DNA from: CAHJXG01 sp965277495 | GTDB taxonomy: Bacteria; Pseudomonadota; Alphaproteobacteria; Acetobacterales; Acetobacteraceae | Assembly (NCBI GenBank): GCA_965277495.1 | Contig: OZ255824.1 | Span: 3,534,001-3,598,000 of the forward strand | Reading direction: 5' to 3' | Length of the DNA stretch: 64,000 nt | The notes under the pieces: generated by a model | The model's input: the letters and a program-made list of their open reading frames with translations, nothing else | What the model was told of the DNA's origin: nothing | Databases searched by the model: none | Translations under genes and position numbers: made by a program | Shown: one piece after another, positions 44,796-53,267 of the stretch | Numbering within the stretch: position 1 is the stretch's first letter | Layout: every line of letters begins with the position of its first letter

Positions 44796-45545
44796 GTGAG
44801 GGGCGTTTGGCGACGCGGGGCTGGGTTGTTGCTCGATGTGCTGTTGCCGCCGCACTGCCTGACTTGCGATGCACCGGTGGGTGCGCCGGGCCAGTTCTGC
44901 GCTGCGTGTTTCCGCCGGACTGCCTTTGTGACCGACCCCTGTTGCGGGTGCTGCGGGCGGCCGTTCGGCTCGCCGGCCGAGGGCGGCGTGTCCGGGATTT
45001 GTTCGGAGTGCCGCGCGACGCCCCCGGCGTGGACCGCCGCGCGCGCTGCTTTGCGGTATGACGACCAAACCCGCCGCATATTGCTGCCGTTCAAGCATGG
45101 CGACCGGATCGAGATTGCCCGGGCGCTGGCGCCGCACATGGCTAGGGCGGGGGCCGTTCTGCTCGCGGCTGCGGATTGGCTGGTTCCGGTGCCGCTGCAT
45201 CGCGGACGCTTGCTGTCCCGCCGTTACAACCAATCGGCCTTGCTGGCGCAAGCTTTGGTGCGGATATCGGGACGCCACGCGGTGCTGGACGGGCTGCGCC
45301 GCACTCGCGCCACGGCCTCGCTTGGGCAGAAATCTGGCCGAGAGCGCGAGACGGAGATTTCCGGCGCATTCGCTGTCCGGCCGTCGCGACAGGAGCAAAT
45401 GGCAGATGCACGGGTGTTGCTGATTGACGACGTGATGACCTCGGGCGCCACGGCGGATGCTTGTGCCCGGGCGTTGCTTGCGGGCGGGGCTGCTCGGGTC
45501 GATGTATTGGTGGCGGCTTGCGTGGCGGACCAGCGAACGGGTTAG
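44796..45545 (+). CDS. ComF family phosphoribosyltransferase-like protein
   Basis: 249 residues from GTG 44796. An N-terminal zinc-finger-like region has clustered cysteines (CLTC, CAAC, CCGCCG, CSEC). A type I phosphoribosyltransferase domain follows, with VLLIDDVMTSGATADACARA. ComF proteins are linked to DNA uptake in competent bacteria and, more widely, to DNA or nucleotide handling. The glutaredoxin gene follows after 56 bp. Confidence 0.92.
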   Translation: MRGVWRRGAGLLLDVLLPPHCLTCDAPVGAPGQFCAACFRRTAFVTDPCCGCCGRPFGSPAEGGVSGICSECRATPPAWTAARAALRYDDQTRRILLPFKHGDRIEIARALAPHMARAGAVLLAAADWLVPVPLHRGRLLSRRYNQSALLAQALVRISGRHAVLDGLRRTRATASLGQKSGRERETEISGAFAVRPSRQEQMADARVLLIDDVMTSGATADACARALLAGGAARVDVLVAACVADQRTG

Positions 45546-45601
45546 CGCGTGTTGCGCTGTGGTGTGCCGGATTCAAACCTTAAGCGAATTTGGAGAGTTC
45601 G

Positions 45602-45859
45602 ATGGTGAAGATTGAGATTTATACGCAGCCCTGGTGCCCTTATTGCAGCCGGGCGGTGGCGTTGCTGCGGAAGAAGGGGGTCGAGTTTCAGGAGATCGAT
45701 GCGCCGCACGGCACGGGGCAGCGCAAGGAGGCGATCACCCGTTCCGGTCAGACCAGCGTGCCGCAAATCTTTATTGACGGCCGGCATATTGGCGGTTCTG
45801 ACGATCTTGTGGCGCTGGACCGTGCCGGCAAGCTCGATCCGTTGCTTGCGGCGGCATGA
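45602..45859 (+). CDS. grxC: Glutaredoxin 3
   Basis: Small dithiol glutaredoxin of 85 residues. The active site is CPYC (TQPWCPYCSRAVALL), with the glutathione-binding TSVPQIFIDG and GGSDDLVALD motifs. The start at 45602 (MVKIEIYTQPW) is preceded by GGAGAG; a frame open to 45590 is less well placed. It lies between comF and the DUF1178 gene, a common alphaproteobacterial order. Confidence 0.95.
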   Translation: MVKIEIYTQPWCPYCSRAVALLRKKGVEFQEIDAPHGTGQRKEAITRSGQTSVPQIFIDGRHIGGSDDLVALDRAGKLDPLLAAA

Positions 45860-45941
45860 ACTTGCGTTGCGCCTTGGTCTCGCCATGTTGCAATGGTGCG
45901 GTAAGTCTCGCGGCGATACATGGAGCTAAGTTGGACCGGGG

Positions 45942-46397
45942 ATGATTCATTATCAACTGCGGTGCAGTGCTGAGCACATGTTCGACGGCTGGTTCCGGAA
46001 CAGTGCGGCGTTTGATATGCAGGCGCAGCAAGGTTTGGTGTCCTGCCCGGCGTGCGGCGACACGGCGGTGAACCGCGCCTTGATGGCGCCGCGGATTGTT
46101 AGGGGCGGCCCAGTTGTAGACCGGTCTGGGGCACTTGAGCCGGTGCCGACGCCGGAGAAGACCGGTGTCGCGGTCCCAGACCATGTTCGCGCGATGCTGC
46201 AGAAGCTGCGGGCGGAGGTCGAACGGAACTGCGATTATGTTGGGCCTGATTTTGCCGAGGAGGCGCGGCGCATTCATCGTGGCGAGAGCGACAAGCACGG
46301 TATTTACGGTGAGAGCACGGCGGAGCAGGCTGAGGCGCTTGCGGATGAGGGGATAGAGGTTGCCCGTATTCCCTGGGTTCCGCGCGCTGATAGTTAG
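45942..46397 (+). CDS. DUF1178 family protein
   Basis: 151-residue protein of a family widespread in proteobacteria. It has an N-terminal zinc-ribbon-like part (MIHYQLRCSAEHMFDGWF, then SCPACG) and the conserved GIYGESTAEQAEALADEGIE near the C-terminus. The function is unknown. It is the last housekeeping gene before the AT-rich gap and the phage region. Confidence 0.88.
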   Translation: MIHYQLRCSAEHMFDGWFRNSAAFDMQAQQGLVSCPACGDTAVNRALMAPRIVRGGPVVDRSGALEPVPTPEKTGVAVPDHVRAMLQKLRAEVERNCDYVGPDFAEEARRIHRGESDKHGIYGESTAEQAEALADEGIEVARIPWVPRADS

Positions 46398-46759
46398 GAA
46401 TGATTACTGTTGTAATTTTTACAAGGCGAATTGGGTATTTGCATTCGGCGCTCTTAATTGAATGTCCAGTCGCTTTAACTATTGAGCTTAAAGAGCTTGT
46501 TTTTAAGAGGTTGTGTAATGGGTCGTCCAGTATACTAGCTTATGGATTTTCCTTTTAGATAGGAAGCGGTGGGTGACGAAGGCCATGGTTGGCGCCGTCT
46601 ACGGTGCTATAATTAAAAGGTGCTGGAACAAGTCTTTTATTCACTCTGTCCTTGGTGGCGTCAGTCGGCAAGCGGCATAAATCTTTTCTGCGTTTCCCGC
46701 TCTAGATTTGAAATTGATTAGGTAATAAATCCTTGACCAGCAGCCCCGGTTTGCGGTAA
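46398..46759. other. AT-rich intergenic stretch at the left edge of the phage region
   Basis: This 362-bp stretch is clearly more AT-rich than the genes around it. It contains several TA-rich tracts (for example 46396-46430 and 46695-46730). A GTG-initiated frame of 35 codons (46573-46680) is open but has no recognisable family. I see no tRNA, integrase or clear direct repeat to mark an attachment site. Its composition and position suggest decayed foreign DNA next to the phage genes. Confidence 0.55.
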
Positions 46760-47251
46760 TCAAGGGTTTAAGTCGCAGGTTTGCGGAGCGGACCAGCTAC
46801 GCTCCCAGATATCGACGAGTTCGTTGCGGTTGCGGGCCGGGGCTGGGACTTTTGCGCTGCCGTTGTTTTCGGATTGGCAGGTAGCCTCGATGCTGTGCAG
46901 CGCAAGGTGCGCTTGAATGGCGGCGACGAAAGCTGGGGCGGCTTCTTGCATGAGGGCTTGGCCGTGGTGGGACGCGCCGAGCCAGTAACCGAAGCTGCCT
47001 CAATGAGTGCCGGATATGCGGCCTCCGCCGATCCAGCCGGCTCGCTGATTTTGATGTTCGATGACACAGACGAGGGCGTGGCCTTGGGCGGTGGCATCTA
47101 GAGACTCAGCGATGCGGGCTTCCGCCATTTCAATCGTGAACGGGATTGGCCAGCGAGCGAGCCATTGGCTGATGGCTGGGGTCATCGCTGCGGCGATGGC
47201 GGGAGCGTCGCCAGGGCAGGGCGGGCGCAGGCGGAGGCGAGCGGTCTTCAT
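46760..47251 (-). pseudogene. GNAT-family N-acetyltransferase remnant with in-frame TGA
   Basis: On the minus strand a RimJ/RimL-like acetyltransferase begins at 47251 (MKTARLRLRPPCPGDAPAIA). It runs to an in-frame TGA at 47000-47002 and continues in the same frame: after GWIGGGRISGTH come the stop, then GSFGYWLGASHHGQALMQEA, the expected acetyl-CoA-binding region. The last ~25 residues do not look like an intact GNAT C-terminus, so it is probably further decayed. It is divergent from and adjacent to the phage terminase. Confidence 0.75.
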
Positions 47252-47279
47252 TTCCATGAACAATACAGGAGTTCGGTGG

Positions 47280-47516
47280 ATGGTCGAGGCTTCACCGCTG
47301 CACGTCATGCTGACTGTCATGCGCAGAAAGTGGCGGGACGGGGACGAGGATGGTGCGGTGGCACTCGCGAAGGCGGTGGCGCCGTATGTGCACCCAAAAG
47401 CGGCGGTTACGCGGCCTTCAAACGATTTGGCGCAGGTGAGCGATGACGATTTGGACGAACTTGTCGCTCAAGGCCGAGCGGGGATTGCGGACGGGCGTGC
47501 GGGCGAGTTTGACTGA
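47280..47516 (+). CDS. Putative phage terminase small subunit
   Basis: 78 residues from ATG 47280, which is favoured by AGGAG 8 bp upstream; an ATG at 47256 lacks a good site. The segment ASPLHVMLTVMRRKWRDGDE, followed by AVAPYVHPKAAV, resembles the short proteins coded directly before large terminases in alphaproteobacterial prophages. Its reading frame overlaps terL by 74 bp. Assignment rests mainly on position. Confidence 0.6.
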   Translation: MVEASPLHVMLTVMRRKWRDGDEDGAVALAKAVAPYVHPKAAVTRPSNDLAQVSDDDLDELVAQGRAGIADGRAGEFD

Positions 47517-48831
47517 GTGGGCGATGTTGGCGTTGGCGGCGCAGGGGCAGGTTCCGGCGCGGCACCATCGGATGATGATTGGCGAGCTGGAGGCGGTGGC
47601 GTCGGGGACTTGCGACCGGCTGATGCTGCTGCTGCCGCCGGGTTCAGCAAAATCTACTTATGCGAGTTTGCTGTTCCCGGCATGGTTCTTGGGACGGCAT
47701 CCGGGATCGCACGTGATCTGCGTCAGTCATACGGCGGGTCTGGCGGCGGGTTTTGGGCGAGGGGTGCGGGAGCTGATTGGCGAGCACCAGGTCCGGCTGG
47801 GAGTTGGGATTGATCCGACCAGCCGGGCGGCGCACCGGTTTGGGACGACTGCGGGCGGGACCTATTATGCGACCGGAGTGCGCGGGCCGGTGACGGGGCG
47901 CCGAGCCGATTTGTTGGTGATCGACGATCCGGTGAAGGGTCATGCGGAGGCGGACAGCCGGCTGCATCGGGACGCGGTCTGGGACTGGTATCGATCGGAT
48001 TTGGTGACGCGGCTGAAGCCAGGCGGGCGGGTGGTGCTTGCGATGACGCGTTGGCATTCGGATGATTTAGGCGGGCGATTGCTGGCGGGACCGGAACCGT
48101 GGCGGGTGGTGCGGCTGCCGGCGATTGCGGAGCTGGACGATGTGATGGGCCGTGCGTTGGGCGAGGCTTTGTGGCCGGAGTGGGAGGATGTTGCGGCACT
48201 GGAGCGGAAGCGGCTGGTGATGGGTGACCGGGCTTGGGGTGCACTGTTCCAGCAGTCGCCGCGGTCGCCCGGCGGGCGATTGTTCCAGGTGGGCCGGGTG
48301 GCGGTTGTGGAGGATCGGCTGCTGGGGATGGCGGTGCGCGCCTGGGACCTGGCGGCGAGCGCGGAGGGCGATTGGACGGCGGGGGTGCGGCTGGCGCGGT
48401 CGGGGAGCGGGCTGTTCCAGGTGCAGGACGTGGTTCGGATCAGGGGCGGTCCGGCGGAGGTGGTGCGGGCCATCAGGGCGACGGCGGAGCGGGATGGGCG
48501 CGCGGTTGCGATTGGGCTGCCGCAGGACCCGGGGCAGGCTGGGCGGAGCCAGGTGGCGTTTTTGACGGCGCAACTGGCGGGATGGCGGGTGGCGAGTTCG
48601 TTGGAGAGCGGAGCGAAGACGACGCGGGCGATGCCGGTGGCGTCGCAGGTGAATGCGGGCACGGTTTCGGTGCTGAAAGGCGTTTGGAACGAGGCGTTCT
48701 TGGCGGAACTGGAGGATTTTCCTGGGGGCACCTACGACGATCAGGTGGATGCATTGGCTCGGGCATTTGGGATGGTGGTGGAGCCGCCAGAGATGGCGCG
48801 AGTGGCGCGCGTTGACTGGGGCGAACGTTGA
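47443..48831 (+). CDS. Phage terminase large subunit
   Basis: DNA-packaging motor with ATPase and nuclease parts. It has 462 residues from ATG 47443; a later start is possible because the first ~20 residues are poorly conserved. Walker A is LLPPGSAKST (about 63-72) and Walker B LLVIDDPVK (157-165). The coupling motif may lie in VVLAMTRWHSDDLGG. The C-terminal nuclease begins near VRAWDLAAS, with a late acidic pair in GGTYDDQVDAL. It is complete, so the particle could in principle package DNA. Confidence 0.93.
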   Translation: MTIWTNLSLKAERGLRTGVRASLTEWAMLALAAQGQVPARHHRMMIGELEAVASGTCDRLMLLLPPGSAKSTYASLLFPAWFLGRHPGSHVICVSHTAGLAAGFGRGVRELIGEHQVRLGVGIDPTSRAAHRFGTTAGGTYYATGVRGPVTGRRADLLVIDDPVKGHAEADSRLHRDAVWDWYRSDLVTRLKPGGRVVLAMTRWHSDDLGGRLLAGPEPWRVVRLPAIAELDDVMGRALGEALWPEWEDVAALERKRLVMGDRAWGALFQQSPRSPGGRLFQVGRVAVVEDRLLGMAVRAWDLAASAEGDWTAGVRLARSGSGLFQVQDVVRIRGGPAEVVRAIRATAERDGRAVAIGLPQDPGQAGRSQVAFLTAQLAGWRVASSLESGAKTTRAMPVASQVNAGTVSVLKGVWNEAFLAELEDFPGGTYDDQVDALARAFGMVVEPPEMARVARVDWGER

Positions 48832-48866
48832 GGCGGGCCTATCGAGCAGGGAGTAGGCTAAAATTC

Positions 48867-48889
48867 CTTGTGCTGATGCCCCAGGAATT
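48867..48889 (+). repeat. 23-bp repeat upstream of the portal gene (copy 1)
   Basis: A 23-bp motif containing GCCCCAGGAATT lies between terL and the portal gene. A copy with only two differences occurs at 50760-50782 ahead of the capsid gene. Both sit in short, more AT-rich gaps before major structural genes, so a phage regulatory or processing site is plausible. No standard -35/-10 pair is evident at either. Confidence 0.55.
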
Positions 48890-48965
48890 GTAGGTTTCTG
48901 GGATAGGGTAGCCATTGGCGGTCTTGGCCGGGCGGGCCTGTTTCCGAAAATTTGAGGGCGATGGC

Positions 48966-50363
48966 ATGTTTCAGGCGATCTGCGACTCGATTCCGGCTGA
49001 TCCCGACTGTTCGGTGCGGGCGCGGCGGCTGATGTTGATGCGGCGTGTGCTGGACGGAACGCTGTATGACGTGCTGCCGTATGAGTTCCATGAGGAGCGG
49101 TCGAGTTCGGGGGAGTATATTCCTTTGCGGCGGCGGCGGCCGAGCGTACGGTATGCGCTGAGCCGGGTCGTGGTAGAGGACAGCGTCGCGCTGTTGTTCA
49201 GCGACGGGCATATGCCGACGGTCGCGAGCCCGGATGGGGCGGTGCGGGATGCGCTGGCGGCGGTGAGCCGCGAGTGCCGGTTGAATCAGGTGATGACGGA
49301 GGCGGCGATCCGCGGAAGCGTGGGATCGGCCTGCATATTGCTGCGGATTCTGCGGGGCCGGGTGTTCCTGGACGTGCTGGACACGGCGTGGCTGGTGCCG
49401 GTGTGGGAGGCGGATGCGCCGGATATGCTGTCGAGCGTGACCGAGCGTTACAAGGTGCCGGGGGCGGACCTGGCGGCGGCTGGGTTCGCGGTGCCGGATG
49501 ACGGCGCGACGTATTGGTTCCAGCGGCGGTGGGACGCGGTGGACGAGACGTGGTTCGTGCCGCAAGCGGTTGGCAATGGCGATCCCCCGGTGGTGGACGA
49601 GGTGCGGAGCGTGCGGCATGGGCTGGGGTTCGTGCCGCTGGTTTGGGTGCGGAACCTGCCGGGGGGCGAGGCTCCGGATGGTGCGTGCACGTTCCGGGCT
49701 GCGGTCGAGACGGGGATTGAGATTGACTACCAGTTGAGCCAGGCAGGGCGGGGGCTGAAGTATTCGTCGGATCCGACGCTGCTGATCAAGGAGCCGGCGG
49801 GGATCGAGGGCGACTTGATACGCGGGGCGGGCAACGCCTTGGTGGTGAGCGAGAAAGGGGATGCCCGTCTGCTGGAGATTGGCGGGACGGCGGCGGCGGC
49901 GGTGCTGGACTATGTGCGGACGCTGCGGGAGCTGGCGCTGGAGGGGCTGCATGGCAACCGGGCGGATGCGAGCCGGTTGGGGGCGTCGCATTCGGGGCGG
50001 GCGCTGGAGCTGATGAACCAGGGATTGATCTGGCTCGCGGACAATCTGCGGGTCAGCTACGGCGAGGCTTTGCTGTCGCTGTGCCGGATGATCTTGCGGG
50101 CGGGTCTGGTTTATCCGTTGGTGGCGGGCGGGCGGGCGCTGGGGGCGTTGGAGGCGGAGGCGGAGCTGCGGTTGGTTTGGCCGCCCTGGTATCCGGCTAC
50201 GAGCGAGGACCGTGCGCGGGATGCGACGACGTTGCTGGCGCTGGCGGAGGCCGGTCAATTGAGCCGGGAGACGGTGCGGCGGTTGCTGGCGGCGGATTGG
50301 GGGCTGGTGGATTTAGCGGGCGAGCAGGCCCGAATTGATAGTGAAATGGGGAATGCGGCATGA
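48966..50363 (+). CDS. Phage portal protein
   Basis: Forms the dodecameric DNA entry ring of the capsid. It has 465 residues from ATG 48966; the frame is open to 48915. The region RGLKYSSDPTLLIKEPAG and the long helix-rich C-terminal third (ASRLGASHSGRALELMNQGL, then RVSYGEALLSLCRMIL) match portal proteins of Mu-like and related phages. It follows terL and precedes the capsid genes. The last four bases overlap the next gene. Confidence 0.82.
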   Translation: MFQAICDSIPADPDCSVRARRLMLMRRVLDGTLYDVLPYEFHEERSSSGEYIPLRRRRPSVRYALSRVVVEDSVALLFSDGHMPTVASPDGAVRDALAAVSRECRLNQVMTEAAIRGSVGSACILLRILRGRVFLDVLDTAWLVPVWEADAPDMLSSVTERYKVPGADLAAAGFAVPDDGATYWFQRRWDAVDETWFVPQAVGNGDPPVVDEVRSVRHGLGFVPLVWVRNLPGGEAPDGACTFRAAVETGIEIDYQLSQAGRGLKYSSDPTLLIKEPAGIEGDLIRGAGNALVVSEKGDARLLEIGGTAAAAVLDYVRTLRELALEGLHGNRADASRLGASHSGRALELMNQGLIWLADNLRVSYGEALLSLCRMILRAGLVYPLVAGGRALGALEAEAELRLVWPPWYPATSEDRARDATTLLALAEAGQLSRETVRRLLAADWGLVDLAGEQARIDSEMGNAA

Positions 50364-50728
50364 GCGAGAATGTTGGCGAGGTTGCCGAGATTTCGGCGGA
50401 GATGGCGGCGGAGATGACGGCCTTGCGGGCGCGTCTGGTGCTGGCGGAACTGCGCACGGAGGCGGTGCGGGCGGGGATGGTGGATTTGGACGGGGTCAAG
50501 CTGGTCGATGTGTCGGCGCTGGTGTTGGGAACCGATGGGATCGAGGGCGGAGCGGCGTTGATGGCGCGGATGCGGGAGGCGAAGCCGTGGCTGTTTGGGC
50601 GCGGCGGGGCGAGCAGCAGCAGCACGGGGCGGGTGCCGGTGGTGGTGGTGCCGAAGGTGAAGACGGCGATGGAGATGTCTGAGGAGGAATGGCGGGCGGC
50701 GCGGGCGGATTTATTGCGGCGGCGGTGA
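50360..50728 (+). CDS. Phage head protein of unknown role, scaffold candidate
   Basis: 122 residues. The N-terminal ~40 residues form a likely coiled coil (AEISAEMAAEMTALRARLVL). The C-terminus is basic and helical (MSEEEWRAARADLLRRR). The place between portal and capsid is where scaffold proteins are usually coded, and the size and helical content fit. I recognise no specific family. The start overlaps the portal stop (ATGA). Confidence 0.5.
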   Translation: MSENVGEVAEISAEMAAEMTALRARLVLAELRTEAVRAGMVDLDGVKLVDVSALVLGTDGIEGGAALMARMREAKPWLFGRGGASSSSTGRVPVVVVPKVKTAMEMSEEEWRAARADLLRRR

Positions 50729-50759
50729 TTAAGAAAATATGCTGTAACAGGAAATAAAG

Positions 50760-50782
50760 CTTGCGCTGACGCCCCAGGAATT
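50760..50782 (+). repeat. 23-bp repeat upstream of the capsid gene (copy 2)
   Basis: Second copy of the motif at 48867-48889, differing at two positions. It lies in the 180-bp gap before the major capsid gene. That gap also has an AT-rich tract (50729-50758) but no recognisable gene. Confidence 0.55.
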
Positions 50783-50908
50783 CGATGAGTCTTTCCTAGG
50801 ATGGCGGTGGCCGCGCGGCGCGGCTGATGAGCGATCTTCTGATGGTTTCTTAACCCGCCCGGCAATGGCCGCGGCGGGCTTCATGCGTTGGCACAGGGGC
50901 GACAACCT

Positions 50909-52231
50909 ATGGGCATCCAAAACTTCCCGGCGATCTTGCAGCCGATCCTGCAGCAGGGTTTCCTGGAGCGCGAGTTCCAGGCGGCGATGAGCTCGCGGCT
51001 CGGATACCGCGCTTGCGCGGACCGGCAGGAGTTCGCGGTCGGGATTGGCGAGACATTGACGAAGACGCGGGCGGGTCTGAAGCCGAGCGTCACGGTGCCG
51101 CTGGCGGCGGCAACCAACACCAACTTGGACAACGGTTTGACGCCGCAGGGCTGGGGGGTGGAGCAGTTCACCATGACGATCAACCATTATGCGGCGACGA
51201 CGGACTTGAACATGGTGACGTCGCGGGTGGGGATCGCTGGGCAGTTCCTGATGAATGCGGCGATCAATGGTGAGCAGGCGGCGCGGAGTCTTGACGAGTT
51301 GGCGCGCAATGCGTTGTTCGCGCCGTATTTTGGCGGGAATAGCCGGGTGCGGATTGCATTGTCTTCGGCTGGGCCGGTGGTGGCGGTCGATGATTTGCGC
51401 GGGTTCACGACGACGTTCGTGTATGGGGTGCAGAGTCCGGTGGGCGCTACGACGAGCCTGACGGTCACTATTGGGGCCGGGCTGTATACTGTGGTGGGAA
51501 CGACGGCGGATGGGGTGAATAGCTCTACGACGCCGGGCGGGGTGTCGGGGACGCTGACGTGCTCGAGCAATGTGAGCATGTCGGACGGCGCGATGGGCAG
51601 CGCAGTCCAGGCGGCCAATGCGAGCGTCGTGGTGCGTCCGGGCGGGCGGGCGACGACGGCTGCGCTGACGGCGGACGACACGCTGACGATTGGGTCGCTG
51701 CTGGACGCGGTAAGCAAGCTTCGGCTGAATGCGGTGCCGGAGATCGACGGGGCCTATAACTGCTACCTCGACCCGGTGAGCGCGCGGCAGTTGTTTGCGG
51801 ATGCTGATTTCCGGCAGTTGTTCCAGGGGGCGACGAGCACGAACCAGGTGTTCCGCCAGGGTATGGTGAATAACTTCCTAGGGTTGCGGTTCGTGCCGAC
51901 GACGGAGGCCTATGTGCAGCCGCATCCGACGCTTGCGGGCGCGGTGATCCGGCGTCCGATCATCGTGGGACAGGGGGCGCTGATCGAGGGCGACTTTGCG
52001 GGGATGGCGGAGCAGGACGTGGCGCCGGCGGACAGCATCGTGAGCTTGGTCGACGGGATTGCGATGGTGACGCGGGAGCCGATCGACCGGCTGCAGCAGA
52101 TCATTGCGCAGAGCTGGTACTGGATCGGCGGGTTTTGCGCGCCGAGCGACACGATGACCAATCCGACGGTCGTGCCGACTGCGACCAACGCGGCGTTCAA
52201 GCGGGCGGTGATGGTGGAGCACGTGGGATAA
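50909..52231 (+). CDS. Putative phage major capsid protein
   Basis: 440 residues from ATG 50909 (MGIQNFPAILQPILQQGFLE); a TTG seven codons upstream is possible. It has an N-arm, an ordered core with AATNTNLDNGLTPQGWGVEQ, a Thr/Ser/Gly-rich central insertion (about 165-250), and a C-terminal region with DGIAMVTREPIDRLQQIIAQ. Position after portal and scaffold candidate, size and composition indicate the shell protein, probably of the HK97-fold N4-gp56-like group. Confidence 0.75.
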   Translation: MGIQNFPAILQPILQQGFLEREFQAAMSSRLGYRACADRQEFAVGIGETLTKTRAGLKPSVTVPLAAATNTNLDNGLTPQGWGVEQFTMTINHYAATTDLNMVTSRVGIAGQFLMNAAINGEQAARSLDELARNALFAPYFGGNSRVRIALSSAGPVVAVDDLRGFTTTFVYGVQSPVGATTSLTVTIGAGLYTVVGTTADGVNSSTTPGGVSGTLTCSSNVSMSDGAMGSAVQAANASVVVRPGGRATTAALTADDTLTIGSLLDAVSKLRLNAVPEIDGAYNCYLDPVSARQLFADADFRQLFQGATSTNQVFRQGMVNNFLGLRFVPTTEAYVQPHPTLAGAVIRRPIIVGQGALIEGDFAGMAEQDVAPADSIVSLVDGIAMVTREPIDRLQQIIAQSWYWIGGFCAPSDTMTNPTVVPTATNAAFKRAVMVEHVG

Positions 52232-52245
52232 ATGGGTGAGGAAGC

Positions 52246-52623
52246 ATGCTGACCAATCCGGAGAAGACAGATGCGCGGCGGTTCCTGGGGTACCCGGTAT
52301 TCGGCGCGGACCGAGCCGGGAACATGGGATGGCGGTTCTACCAGGCGAGCGGGGCGGTGGAGTATCGGCTGAACAACCTTTCCGGTTCGGAGGAGGAGGT
52401 TTTGCGCGGGTATTTGACGACGCTTAGCGGGTTGGAGCGGGCCATTCCGGAGACCGGGGCGGGGCTTGATACGGCCTCGGCGGCTGGGTGGGTGCGGAAC
52501 GCCGGGGAACTGACGGAGCGCGAGGGGCTGTTTGACCGCTGGCGACGGCGGTTGTGCGCGTTCTTGGGCGTGCCGCCGGGGCCGTCTTTGGCGGGCGAGT
52601 CGGCCGTTTCGCTGATCGTGTGA
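52246..52623 (+). CDS. Phage structural protein of unknown function
   Basis: 125 residues opening MLTNPEKTDARRFLGYPVFG and ending with RRRLCAFLGVPPGPSLAG. A compact, charged protein with no transmembrane segment. In alphaproteobacterial prophages a gene of this size and position often follows the capsid gene and is presumed to be a head-completion or connector component. I cannot name a family. It lies 14 bp after the capsid gene. Confidence 0.55.
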   Translation: MLTNPEKTDARRFLGYPVFGADRAGNMGWRFYQASGAVEYRLNNLSGSEEEVLRGYLTTLSGLERAIPETGAGLDTASAAGWVRNAGELTEREGLFDRWRRRLCAFLGVPPGPSLAGESAVSLIV

Positions 52624-52631
52624 GGGCTGTG

Positions 52632-53264
52632 ATGGATGGTGCGACGCTGGCCGACCGTTTGAGCCGTGGCATGGGCATGGCGGCGCGCGTGTTCGGGACG
52701 CCGTATGATGCATTCCGGCCGCGGGGGGCGGATGACCCTTTGCGGCCGGAGCTGCGGTTCCTGCGGCTGCCTGCCGGGTTTGATGGCGGGGATCCTGGGT
52801 ATCGCCGTCCGCGTGGGTATGAGCGGGCGCTACGGGGGACTTTCGACAGCGCATATTTGCAGGTTGGTGATTTGCTGCAAGGCGCGCGCGGGGTGCTGTT
52901 CGTGGCGATGCTGCCGCCGTTGAACCGGCCGCTGTGCGTGTTGGCGAATGCGGTGGTGCGGGGCGCCCGGCCGGTGGGGGCGGGGGGTCTGGGTTTGAGT
53001 CCGTATGGCGGCGTGCTGGCGGAGCGGATGGCGCCGGTGATGTCGGGCTGGCCGGGGCAGTTGCTGCCGGGCGGCGGTGGGAGGCCGGGCGGGTTGCCGG
53101 GGGATGGCGCGCTCGGTGGGTTCGAGCTGCTGCTGCCGTTGGCGGCGCCGGCGCTGCAGGGAGCGGATATCGTCGTGGATGAGATCGAGCGGCGGTTCGT
53201 GGTGGGCGCTGTGGCGCTGACGGAGCAGGGCTGGCGGGTTTCGTTGCGGCATGTGGGAGCGTGA
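52632..53264 (+). CDS. Phage connector or tail-completion candidate
   Basis: 210 residues from ATG 52632 (a GTG at 52629 is an alternative; the frame open to 52554 overlaps the previous gene). It is rich in Gly, Arg and Leu and lacks membrane segments. GTPYDAFRPRGADDPLRPEL near the start and VVDEIERRFVVGAVALTEQG near the end look conserved-domain-like but are not recognised. The location between capsid and sheath suggests a neck protein. Confidence 0.5.
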   Translation: MDGATLADRLSRGMGMAARVFGTPYDAFRPRGADDPLRPELRFLRLPAGFDGGDPGYRRPRGYERALRGTFDSAYLQVGDLLQGARGVLFVAMLPPLNRPLCVLANAVVRGARPVGAGGLGLSPYGGVLAERMAPVMSGWPGQLLPGGGGRPGGLPGDGALGGFELLLPLAAPALQGADIVVDEIERRFVVGAVALTEQGWRVSLRHVGA

Positions 53265-53267
53265 GCG

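Noticed and set aside
46573..46680. 35-codon GTG-initiated frame in the AT-rich gap
   Set aside because: No ribosome-binding site, family or neighbour supports it; it is mentioned only in the gap description.
46781..47101. 106-codon plus-strand frame over the GNAT remnant
   Set aside because: The minus strand shows clear GNAT motifs on both sides of the stop, so the plus frame is a shadow.
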